From positions 69,039-133,038 of the forward strand of contig JAVHLY010000001.1 of the NCBI GenBank assembly GCA_031081585.1: a stretch of 64,000 bases of DNA. Direction: 5' to 3'. A model generated the notes under the pieces. That model was not told where the DNA came from. It did not search any database and worked only from the letters and a program-made list of their open reading frames with translations. This document shows, in pieces, positions 25,610-33,392 of this stretch (the first letter of the stretch is position 1; every line of letters starts with the position of its first letter). Origin of the DNA: Armatimonadota bacterium. Its GTDB lineage: Bacteria > Sysuimicrobiota > Sysuimicrobiia > Sysuimicrobiales > Humicultoraceae. Position numbers and translations under genes: made by a program.

Positions 25610-27490
25610 GTGGTGACGAACCGCCTGAAGCTCCTGGTCGGCGGGGTGCAGTTGCGGGACGGCGTCGGCACGGTGGTGGACGTCGTCGGCCGCATCCTCA
25701 CCCGCGCCGGGCTCTACGTGCTGGCCAACGAGCGCAACTACGCCTCCACCATTTACGGCGCGCACCAGTTCGACCCGCTGGTCATCAGCGCCACCCCGCC
25801 GCTCTCCCACGGCGACAACCTCGTCGACATCCTCATGGCCCTGGAGTTCGACGCCAACCCCGACGTGCCGCGCCAACCCAACCGCGACACGATCCTGCGC
25901 CACGGCCCGCACCTCCGCGACGGCGGGGTGCTGCTCTACGACTCCTCCACCGGGGAGGTGCCGGTGGACGACCTGGTGGCGCGCGGGGTCAAGGTCTTCC
26001 CGCTGCCGGCCCGGCAGATCGCCCTGCGCGAGCTGCGGCGCGAGGTCGTGAAGAACATGGTGGTCACCGGGGCGCTCTTCCGCCTGCTGGAGTTCGACAT
26101 GGACCAGGCCTACCTCCGGCAGCTCCTGGAGGAGCGCTTCCTGCGCAAGGGCCGGGAGCTCGTCGACCTGAACCTGGAGGCGGCGCGCCGGGGGCGCGAG
26201 GTCATCGAGCAGGTCCTGGCCGCCCAGGGGTGGCGGGACGTCGGCTACCGCCTGGAGCCCGTCCCCACCAACGGGGAGCGGCGCCTCCTCGTCTCGGGGA
26301 GCGAGGCCCTGGGCATGGGGGCGATCCAGGCCGGGTGCCGCTTCTACGCCGGCTACCCCATCACCCCGGCCTCGCCGCTCCTGGCCTTCATGGAGCGGTG
26401 GCTGCCGCGCTACCAGGGACGGTCGCTCCAGGGGCAGAACGAGCGGGAGTCGATCCGCGCGGCCCTGGGGGCCAGCCTGGCCGGGGTGCGCGCCATGGTG
26501 GCCTCCTCGGGCCCGGGCATCTCCCTCAAGGTGGAGGAGTTCGGCCTGGCCGGGGCGGGGGAGATCCCGCTGGTGGTCGTGAACGCGCAGCGCGCCGGCC
26601 CCTCCACCGGGATGCCGACGAAGACGGAGCAGGCCGACCTGCGGATGATGATCGGCGCCGGCCACGGGGACTTCCCCCGCATCGTGCTGGCCCCCTCCAC
26701 CCTGGAGGAGTGCTACACGATGATCCAGGAGGCCTTCTACCTGGCCGACAAGTACCAGTGCCCGGTCTTCGTCCTCACCGACCTGACCCTGGCCGAGGTG
26801 CGCAAGACCGTCCCCGAGGCCTTCTTCCTGGAGCACCGCATGCCGCCCCACCGGGAGGGCGTGCTCACCGAGGCGGAGCTGCGCCGCGACGGATACCGGC
26901 GCTACGCCATCACCGAGTCGGGGATCTCCCCGCGCATCTTCCCCGGCACGCGGGGCGGCATCTTCAAGGTGAGCGGGACGGAGCACGACGAGTTCGGCTT
27001 CGTCACCACCGAGCCGCCCAAGCGCGCGGCCATGATGGACAAGCGCATGCGCAAGCTGGAGACCTACCTGCAGGAGGACGCCCGCGGGCCCCAGGTCGTC
27101 GGCACCCCGCGCGGGAACCCGGTGCTGGTGGGGTGGGGCTCCACCAAGCCGGTCCTGCTCGAGGCGCGGGAGCGCCTCCGCGCCGACGGGCTGGACGTGG
27201 CGGTGGTCCACCTGACGCACCTGTGGCCCTTCCCCACGCACCTGGTGCGGCCGGTCCTGGCGGACGCCGCGGCCATCATCGTCTGCGAACAGAACTGGTC
27301 GGGGCAGCTGGCCGACCTGCTCCAGGAGCGCTGCCTGCTCCCCACCCGCCGCATCCTCAAGTACAACGGGCGGGTCTTCTACGTCTCCGACATCATCCGG
27401 GGGGTGCGGGAGATCCTGCGCAACGGGGCCACGGAGTTCCGCGTCTCGGAGTTCGTGCCCGTGACCGTGGAGGCCCACGAGGGCGACTGA
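25610..27490 (+). CDS. korA: 2-oxoacid:ferredoxin oxidoreductase, fused gamma-alpha subunit (KorA type)
   Basis: 626-residue subunit of a two-gene 2-oxoglutarate (or related 2-oxoacid) ferredoxin oxidoreductase, making acyl-CoA, CO2 and reduced ferredoxin. Residues 1 to about 200 form the gamma domain; the alpha (pyrimidine-binding) domain follows with GSEALGMGAIQAGCRFYAGY, ITPASPLLAFME, SSGPGISLKVEEFGLAG and GMPTKTEQADL. The C-terminal transketolase-like domain includes VGWGSTK and WPFP. GTG start with gggaggga upstream. It is followed 17 bp later by korB and is driven by the promoter at 25488. Confidence 0.93.
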   Translation: MVTNRLKLLVGGVQLRDGVGTVVDVVGRILTRAGLYVLANERNYASTIYGAHQFDPLVISATPPLSHGDNLVDILMALEFDANPDVPRQPNRDTILRHGPHLRDGGVLLYDSSTGEVPVDDLVARGVKVFPLPARQIALRELRREVVKNMVVTGALFRLLEFDMDQAYLRQLLEERFLRKGRELVDLNLEAARRGREVIEQVLAAQGWRDVGYRLEPVPTNGERRLLVSGSEALGMGAIQAGCRFYAGYPITPASPLLAFMERWLPRYQGRSLQGQNERESIRAALGASLAGVRAMVASSGPGISLKVEEFGLAGAGEIPLVVVNAQRAGPSTGMPTKTEQADLRMMIGAGHGDFPRIVLAPSTLEECYTMIQEAFYLADKYQCPVFVLTDLTLAEVRKTVPEAFFLEHRMPPHREGVLTEAELRRDGYRRYAITESGISPRIFPGTRGGIFKVSGTEHDEFGFVTTEPPKRAAMMDKRMRKLETYLQEDARGPQVVGTPRGNPVLVGWGSTKPVLLEARERLRADGLDVAVVHLTHLWPFPTHLVRPVLADAAAIIVCEQNWSGQLADLLQERCLLPTRRILKYNGRVFYVSDIIRGVREILRNGATEFRVSEFVPVTVEAHEGD

Positions 27491-27507
27491 GTGAGGACGG
27501 ACCCACC

Positions 27508-28386
27508 ATGAGCACGAAGCCTGCCGCACGCACGCCCATCAGCAAGGTGTGGGAGGAGAACGCCGTCCCGCGCCACCGCATCCAGTGGTGCCCCGGGTGC
27601 GGGGACTACGCGGTGCTGAACGCGGTGAAGATGGCGCTCACCCGGCTGGAGCTCATGCCCCACGAGGTCCTGCTCATCGGCGGCATCGGCTGCTCCGGGC
27701 AGATCCGCAACTACCTGAACGGCAACGCTCTGCACGGCACCCACGGCGGGCCGCTGGCCTACGCCGTGGGGGTGACCATGGCCAACCCCGAGCTGCGCGT
27801 CATCGCGCTGGCCGGCGACGGGGACACCTTCGCCATCGGCGTGGAGAACTTCGTCCACGCCTGCCGCCGCGACCCCAACGTCGCCCTCATCGTCATGGAC
27901 AACGGCGTCTACGGGCTGACCACCGGGCAGCGCTCCCCCACCGGCGGGCTGGGGCAGCCCCAGGAGGAGTTCAGCGAGGAGTCCCCGCCGGCCTTCAACC
28001 CCCTGCGGCTGGCCCTGGCCGCCGGGGCCACCTTCGTCGCCCAGTCCTTCAGCGGCGACCCCCGGCACAGCGCCGACGTCTACGTGGAGGCCATCGAGCA
28101 CCCGGGGTTCGCCTTCGTGAACGACTTCTCGCCCTGCGTGACCTACAACAAGTTCAACACCTACGACTGGTTCAAGCAGCACGTCGAGCTCGTCCCGCCC
28201 GACCACGACCCCGCCGACCTGCAGGCGGCCTTCCGGCTGCTGGACGACTTCGAGGCGCGCGGGCGCCTGCCGCTGGGGGTGATCTACCGGCGCCCGCGGC
28301 GCAAGAAGCCGCAGCAGCGGCTCCCCATGTGGGACCACGAGCTGGCCGACGTCGACCTGGAGCCGATGCTGCGCACCTTCCGCTGA
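27508..28386 (+). CDS. korB: 2-oxoacid:ferredoxin oxidoreductase beta subunit (KorB)
   Basis: Thiamine-diphosphate-binding subunit, 292 residues. WCPGCGDYAVLNAV, GIGCSGQIRNYLNG, the TPP motif GDGDTFAIG followed by NFVHACRRD and NVALIVMDNGVYGLTTGQRSPT are diagnostic. ATG start 17 bp after korA. The FSPCVTYNKFNTYDWFK region matches KorB proteins that use 2-oxoglutarate or 2-oxoacids. It ends facing the oligoendopeptidase gene. Confidence 0.94.
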   Translation: MSTKPAARTPISKVWEENAVPRHRIQWCPGCGDYAVLNAVKMALTRLELMPHEVLLIGGIGCSGQIRNYLNGNALHGTHGGPLAYAVGVTMANPELRVIALAGDGDTFAIGVENFVHACRRDPNVALIVMDNGVYGLTTGQRSPTGGLGQPQEEFSEESPPAFNPLRLALAAGATFVAQSFSGDPRHSADVYVEAIEHPGFAFVNDFSPCVTYNKFNTYDWFKQHVELVPPDHDPADLQAAFRLLDDFEARGRLPLGVIYRRPRRKKPQQRLPMWDHELADVDLEPMLRTFR

Positions 28387-28420
28387 GCCGGTCCGACGGC
28401 GGCCCGGTCCGCGCCCCGCG

Positions 28421-28434
28421 GCCCGCCGGCGGGC
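28421..28434. terminator. Palindrome between convergent korB and peptidase genes
   Basis: GCCCGCCGGCGGGC is a perfect 14-bp palindrome inside the 78-bp gap. It can form a compact GC stem, without a T-run; termination is inferred from the convergent arrangement only. Confidence 0.25.
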
Positions 28435-28464
28435 GCCGGCCTCGCGCCCGGGCGGCCTCGCCCC

Positions 28465-30189
28465 TCAGGGCTCCCCGAGCGCGTCCAGCTCCGCGCTGAG
28501 GGCCTCGGCCAGCGGCGCCACGGTGCCGGCGTCGAAGGCGAAGCGCGCCCCCGCCGCCGCGAAGAGGGCCGGCAGCGGCGCGGCCCCGCCCAGGGCCAGC
28601 GCCTCGCGGTAGCGCCGCACCGCGTCGCGGTAGTCCGCCCGCGCCCGCAGCCACACCTGCAGCGCCCCCAGCTGCGCGATGCCGTACTCGATGTAGTAGA
28701 AGGGCGCCAGGAAGAGGTGGAGCTGGGCGTGCCACAGCGCCCCGAGCGGCTCCTCGAGCCCCGTCCAGTCCACCGCGGGGTGGAAGCGGCGGTAGGCGGC
28801 CACCCAGGCGGCGCGCCGCTCCTCGCGGCTGTGCCCCGGGTGGGTGTAGACCCAGTGCTGGAAGGCGTCGATGGTGGCCACCCAGGGGAGGAGGCGGATG
28901 ACGCGCTCGAGGCGGTGGCGGTAGGCGCGGCGCCGCTCCTCCGGGTCCGGGTAGAAGGGGTCGAGGTGGTCGGCGGTGAGCAGCTCCATGGCCATGGACG
29001 CCACCTCGGCGAACTCCATGGGCGGGTGGCGGTAGGCCAGCAGCGGCTCCTCGCGGACGGCCAGGGCGTTGAAGGCGTGCCCGCCCTCGTGGAGCAGGGT
29101 GAGGACGTCGGTGTCCCGCCCCACCGCGTTCATGAAGATGAAGGGCCAGCGCCGCTCCGTCAGCGTGGCCTGGTAGCCGCCGGGGGCCTTGCCCTTGCGG
29201 CTGGCCAGGTCGAGCAGCCCCTCCTCGCGCAGGAAGCGGAACTGCGCGGCGAACTCGGGGTCGACCCGGGCGAAGATCTCCTCGGCGCGCGCGGCCAGCT
29301 CCTCGGGGCGCTCGAAGGGACGCAGCGGCGGGGCGCCGCTCGGGTCCACCTCCAGGTCCCACGGGCGCAGGCGCTCCACCCCGAGACGCTGCTGCCGCGC
29401 CCGGTGGAGGCGCGCCGCCAGCGGCACCAGGTGGGCCTCGACGGCGTCGTGGAAGCGGAAGCAGTCCTCCGGGGTGTAGTCGAAGCGCTCCCGCCGGCGC
29501 CAGACGTACTCGCTGTAGGTGGGCACCCCGGCGTTGCGGGCGATCTCCCGGCGCAGGGCCAGCAGCCGGTCGTAGAGGTCGTCCAGCACCTCCCGGTCGG
29601 CCAGCCGCCGCCCGGCGATCAGCCGCCACGCCTCCTCGCGCGTCGCCCGGTCGGGCTCCTCCAGGAAGCGGGCCATCTGCTGCAGGGTGCGCTCCGCCCC
29701 GCGGTAGGTCACCGTCATCGCCCCGCTGACCTTCTGGTACTGCTGCTCCAGCTCGGCCTCCCGCACCTCCAGGGGCAGGTTGGCCTCGCGGAAGAGGGCG
29801 ACGCGGGTCTGGACGCTGCGGTCGAAGAGGCGGTAGCGCTCGGGCAGCGCCCGGCGGTGTGGGCTGGCCAGGTAGTGCTCGTCGAGCCGCTGCAGCAGGG
29901 CCTTCATCCGCGGCTCCACTTCCCGGATGAAGGTGAGGTAGGCGTGCTCGCGTTCGGGGTCGTCGGTCTGGGAGGTCATGGCGATGTAGCGCCGCGCCCG
30001 CTCCTCGCCCACGGCGGCGAGCAGCTCGCTCACGTCTTCCAACCACCGCTCCAGGGCGTCGGGGGACTCCGGGGTGCGCGCCAGCAGGGCCGCCCCCAGC
30101 GGCTCGATGGTCTCCCACCGCCCCAGGTCGGCGTCGGGCGGGACGAACCGGCGCGGGAAGACCTTGCGGGGATCGAGGCGGACGGCCAT
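28465..30189 (-). CDS. M3-family oligoendopeptidase (PepF-like)
   Basis: Cytoplasmic zinc oligopeptidase, 574 residues, degrading short peptides such as those brought in by the peptide importers. The zinc site HEGGH occurs in TLLHEGGHAFNALA (near residue 368) and the third ligand in FAEVASMAMELL. The C-terminal FYYIEYGIAQLGALQVW is characteristic of M3B oligoendopeptidases. ATG start at 30189. It is downstream of the fad genes on the same strand but separated from them by a strong hairpin. Confidence 0.92.
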   Translation of the reverse strand: MAVRLDPRKVFPRRFVPPDADLGRWETIEPLGAALLARTPESPDALERWLEDVSELLAAVGEERARRYIAMTSQTDDPEREHAYLTFIREVEPRMKALLQRLDEHYLASPHRRALPERYRLFDRSVQTRVALFREANLPLEVREAELEQQYQKVSGAMTVTYRGAERTLQQMARFLEEPDRATREEAWRLIAGRRLADREVLDDLYDRLLALRREIARNAGVPTYSEYVWRRRERFDYTPEDCFRFHDAVEAHLVPLAARLHRARQQRLGVERLRPWDLEVDPSGAPPLRPFERPEELAARAEEIFARVDPEFAAQFRFLREEGLLDLASRKGKAPGGYQATLTERRWPFIFMNAVGRDTDVLTLLHEGGHAFNALAVREEPLLAYRHPPMEFAEVASMAMELLTADHLDPFYPDPEERRRAYRHRLERVIRLLPWVATIDAFQHWVYTHPGHSREERRAAWVAAYRRFHPAVDWTGLEEPLGALWHAQLHLFLAPFYYIEYGIAQLGALQVWLRARADYRDAVRRYREALALGGAAPLPALFAAAGARFAFDAGTVAPLAEALSAELDALGEP

Positions 30190-30247
30190 GTGCAGCCACT
30201 CCTGTCCGAGGTCTGGGGCCCCGCCGCCGCGTGACGGGCGGGCGCGG

Positions 30248-30274
30248 GGCGTCGCCCCGGACCGGGGCGACGCC
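30248..30274 (-). terminator. Very strong 13-bp hairpin after fadE
   Basis: GGCGTCGCCCCGG and CCGGGGCGACGCC are perfect complements separated by a single A, so 11-12 bp can pair around a small loop. The hairpin ends at the last base of the fadE stop codon. It has no T-tail. It likely closes the fad transcript before the peptidase gene, in the style of GC-rich genomes. Confidence 0.5.
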
Positions 30275-32058
30275 TAGGGGGCGTAGCGGCCGGCGGCGAG
30301 CATGCGGTCGGCGATGGCCCGGCCCAGCGCGACGGCGTTCGCCGGCGGGTAGCGCAGCAGGCGGCGCAAGCCCGTCAGGGCCGTGCGCAGCGCCTCTCCC
30401 TCCTCGACCGCGGCCAGCACCTCGCGGCCCAGCCCCTCCAGGCGGGGCACGGCCTCGTTCACCCAGGCCCGGGCCATGAGGGCGTGCCCCTCCGCCCCCG
30501 GCGTCCCCGCCGCCTGCTGGGCGCGCCGCACCACCGACTCCATGGCGTAGACCTCACTCACCATATCGGCCAGCCAGCCCAGAATTTCCTGGTGCTCCTC
30601 CAGGGCCGGGCCCAGCCGGCGCACCGCCGCCCCCGCCGCCACGAGCACCGCCTGCTTGGCCAGGGCCACCTGCTGCCGCTCCGCAGCGAGCCCCTCTCCG
30701 GCTGCGCCGTCCCGCCCCAGGGCCGGCAGGGCGGGGCTCAGCACCGCCTCGGCGGCCCGCTGGGCCGCCGCCAGCAGGGGCAGACGGCCGCGCTGTGCCC
30801 GCCGGAGCAGCATGCCGGTGATGAGGAGGCGGTTGATCTCGTTGGTCCCCTCGAAGAGGCGGTTGATGCGCGCGTCGCGGTAGGCGCGGGCGGCCGGGTA
30901 GTCCTCGATGAACCCGTACCCGCCGTAGATCTGCACCAGCTCGTCCACGACCCGGTCGAGCATCTCCGAGGCGAAGACCTTGGCGATGGAGCACTCCACC
31001 GCGTACTCCTCCAGCGCCCCCAGGTACCCGCCCTCCTGTGGGGCCCGGGCCAGCGCCGCGTCGATGAGCCCGCCCGTCCGGTAGACCATCGCCTCGGTGG
31101 CATAAAGCCGCAGGGCCATCTGGGCCAGCTTCTGCTTGATCAGCCCGAACGCGGCGAGGGGCCGGCCGAACTGCCGGCGCTCCTGCGCGTAGGCCAGGGC
31201 CTGGCGGAAGGCCAGCATCGCTCCGCCGAGCACCCCGGCGGCCAGCTTGAACCGCCCGACGTTCAGGATGGTGAAGGCGATCTTGTGCCCCTGCCCGACC
31301 TCGCCCAGCACGTTGGCCGCCGGGACGCGCGCCTGCTCGAAGAAGAGGGAGGCGGTGGAGGAGCCGCGGATGCCCATCTTGTGCTCCTCCTCCCCGACCG
31401 TCAGCCCCGGCGTCCCCCGCTCGACGATGAAGGCGGTGTGGTGCTGCCCGTCCACCTTGGCGTAGGTGACGAAGAGGTCGGCGAAGGCGGCGTTGGTGAT
31501 GAACTGCTTGGTGCCGGTGAGGAGGTAGGCCTCCCCCTCGCGCACGGCGCGCGTGCGGATGGCCATGGCATCCGAGCCGGCGGTGGGCTCGGTGAGGGCG
31601 TAGGCGCCGATGCGCTCGCCGCGGGCCATCGCCGGGAGGTAGCGCTGCCGCTGGGCCTCGTTGCCGTAGAAGACGATGGGGAGCGTGCCGATGCCGATGT
31701 GCGCCCCCACGGAGACGGAGAAGGAGGAGGCCATCCCCAGCCGCTCGGTGATCACCAGGGCCGTGATCTTGTCGAGCCCCAGCCCCCCGTAGGCCTGGGG
31801 GATCTCCGCGCCCAGGAAGCCCAGCGCCCCCAGCCGGGCGATGAGCGCGCGCGTGAGCGCCCAGTCCTTGGCCTCCAGGCGGTCGGCGACGGGCAGGACC
31901 TCGCCGGTGACGAACTCCTCCACCGTCCGCGCCACCAGGCGCTGCTCGTCGGTCAGCATCTCGGGGGTGAAGATCGGCCCCTCCGGGTCGGCCACCAGGA
32001 ACCCGCCGCCCTGCCGGGCCACCTCCTCCTGCGCCACGCCTGCCTCTCGGGTCGTCAC
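30274..32058 (-). CDS. fadE: Acyl-CoA dehydrogenase (FadE, YusJ/VLCAD-like)
   Basis: FAD enzyme for the first beta-oxidation step, 594 residues, exactly the size of Bacillus FadE (YusJ) and longer than short-chain dehydrogenases because of a C-terminal extension. Signatures: YALTEPTAGSDAMAIRT, KQFITNAAFADLFVTYAK, the catalytic-region YGGYGFIEDYPAARAYRDARI and NRLFEGTNEINRLL. The start at 32058 follows fadA by 98 bp. With fadA and fadN it forms a complete acyl-CoA degradation set. Confidence 0.94.
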   Translation of the reverse strand: MTTREAGVAQEEVARQGGGFLVADPEGPIFTPEMLTDEQRLVARTVEEFVTGEVLPVADRLEAKDWALTRALIARLGALGFLGAEIPQAYGGLGLDKITALVITERLGMASSFSVSVGAHIGIGTLPIVFYGNEAQRQRYLPAMARGERIGAYALTEPTAGSDAMAIRTRAVREGEAYLLTGTKQFITNAAFADLFVTYAKVDGQHHTAFIVERGTPGLTVGEEEHKMGIRGSSTASLFFEQARVPAANVLGEVGQGHKIAFTILNVGRFKLAAGVLGGAMLAFRQALAYAQERRQFGRPLAAFGLIKQKLAQMALRLYATEAMVYRTGGLIDAALARAPQEGGYLGALEEYAVECSIAKVFASEMLDRVVDELVQIYGGYGFIEDYPAARAYRDARINRLFEGTNEINRLLITGMLLRRAQRGRLPLLAAAQRAAEAVLSPALPALGRDGAAGEGLAAERQQVALAKQAVLVAAGAAVRRLGPALEEHQEILGWLADMVSEVYAMESVVRRAQQAAGTPGAEGHALMARAWVNEAVPRLEGLGREVLAAVEEGEALRTALTGLRRLLRYPPANAVALGRAIADRMLAAGRYAP

Positions 32059-32156
32059 CGCCTCCCGCCTCCTGTTCCCTCGGCCCTCACGGACGCGCGC
32101 CCGCGGCGTCCCGGCGCCTCACCACCGGGCGCGCCGCCCGTGGCCTCCATGCAGCC

Positions 32157-33332
32157 TCACGGGCGCTCGAAGAGGCCGGCCGCGCCCATGCCGCCGCCCA
32201 CGCACATCGTCACGAGGCCGTAGCGCCCCCCGCGCCGGGCCAGCTCGTACAGCAGCGTCACCGTCATGCGCGCGCCGGTCGCCCCCAGCGGGTGCCCCAG
32301 GGCGATGGCCCCGCCGTTCACGTTGAGCCGACTCTCGTCCAGCTCGAGGGCCCGCACCACCGCCAGGGCTTGCGCGGCGAAGGCCTCGTTGAGCTCGATC
32401 AGGTCGACGTCCTCCAGCCGTACTGCGGCCAGACGCAGCGCCTTGGGAATGGCCTCCACCGGCCCGATGCCCATGAGCTCCGGGGCCACGCCCGCCGTGG
32501 CGAAGGCCCGGAAGACCCCGAGCGGCCGCGCGCCCAGGCCGGCCGCCACCCGGTCGGCGACCACCACCACGGCCGCCGCCCCGTCGCTGGTCTGGGAGGC
32601 GTTGCCGGCGGTGACCACGCCGTCGCGGGCGAAGACCGGGGGCAGCGCGGCCAGCCGCTCCAGCGAGGTGTCCCGCCGGATGCCCTCGTCGTGCGCCAGC
32701 GTCACCGACGTAGGGCGGGGGCGCCCGTCGCCGTCCTCGTAGCGCGTGACGGTGAGCGGCAGGATCTCCTCGCTGAAGCGGCCGGCGTCGTCGGCGGCGG
32801 CGGCGCGCTGGTGGCTGCGCAGGCTGAAGACGTCCTGGGCCTCGCGGGTGACGTGGAAGCGCTTCGCCACCACCTCGGCCGTCAGCCCCATGGAGAGGAA
32901 GACCTCAGGCCACGCCACGGTCAGGTGGGGGTTGGGGGCGTAGCGCCACCCCGTCATGGGGATGAGCGTCATCGACTCCACGCCGCCGGCCACGGCCACG
33001 TCCACCTGGCCCGTCATCACCTCCTGGGCGGCCATGGCGATGGCCTGCAGCCCCGAGGCGCAGAAGCGGTTGACGGTCACGGCGCTGCTGGTGACCGGCA
33101 GCCCGGCGCGCAGGGCGGCGATGCGGGCAACGTTGAGGCCCTGTTCCCCCTCGGGCATGGCGCAGCCCAGCACCACGTCCTCCACCTGCGCCGGCTCGAG
33201 GTCGGGGACGCGGCGCACCGCCTCCGCCACCACCGCCGCCGCTAGCTCGTCGGGGCGGGTGTCCTTGAAGGCCCCGCGCGGGGCCTTGCCGATGGCGGTG
33301 CGCACCGCCGAGACGATCACCGCATCGCGCAT
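32157..33332 (-). CDS. fadA: Acetyl-CoA acyltransferase (3-ketoacyl-CoA thiolase)
   Basis: Thiolase of 391 residues catalysing the last step of beta-oxidation. The nucleophilic cysteine is in NRFCASGLQAIAMAA near residue 90; the C-terminal catalytic motifs are NVNGGAIALGHPLGATGAR and VTMCVGGGMGAAGLFE. GTP-like N-terminus VRTAIGKAPRGAFKD is typical of FadA/YusK. It lies 60 bp downstream of fadN. Confidence 0.95.
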   Translation of the reverse strand: MRDAVIVSAVRTAIGKAPRGAFKDTRPDELAAAVVAEAVRRVPDLEPAQVEDVVLGCAMPEGEQGLNVARIAALRAGLPVTSSAVTVNRFCASGLQAIAMAAQEVMTGQVDVAVAGGVESMTLIPMTGWRYAPNPHLTVAWPEVFLSMGLTAEVVAKRFHVTREAQDVFSLRSHQRAAAADDAGRFSEEILPLTVTRYEDGDGRPRPTSVTLAHDEGIRRDTSLERLAALPPVFARDGVVTAGNASQTSDGAAAVVVVADRVAAGLGARPLGVFRAFATAGVAPELMGIGPVEAIPKALRLAAVRLEDVDLIELNEAFAAQALAVVRALELDESRLNVNGGAIALGHPLGATGARMTVTLLYELARRGGRYGLVTMCVGGGMGAAGLFERP

Positions 33333-33392
33333 GCGCCGTCCCTCACCCTTCGTCCGTCGACTGCCCGCGGCCCGGGGGGCCCGCGGGTCGGG

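Noticed and set aside
25076-27529. 817-codon minus-strand frame over korA
   Set aside because: Histidine/arginine/valine-rich mirror of korA with no recognisable domain; korA has strong homology on the plus strand.
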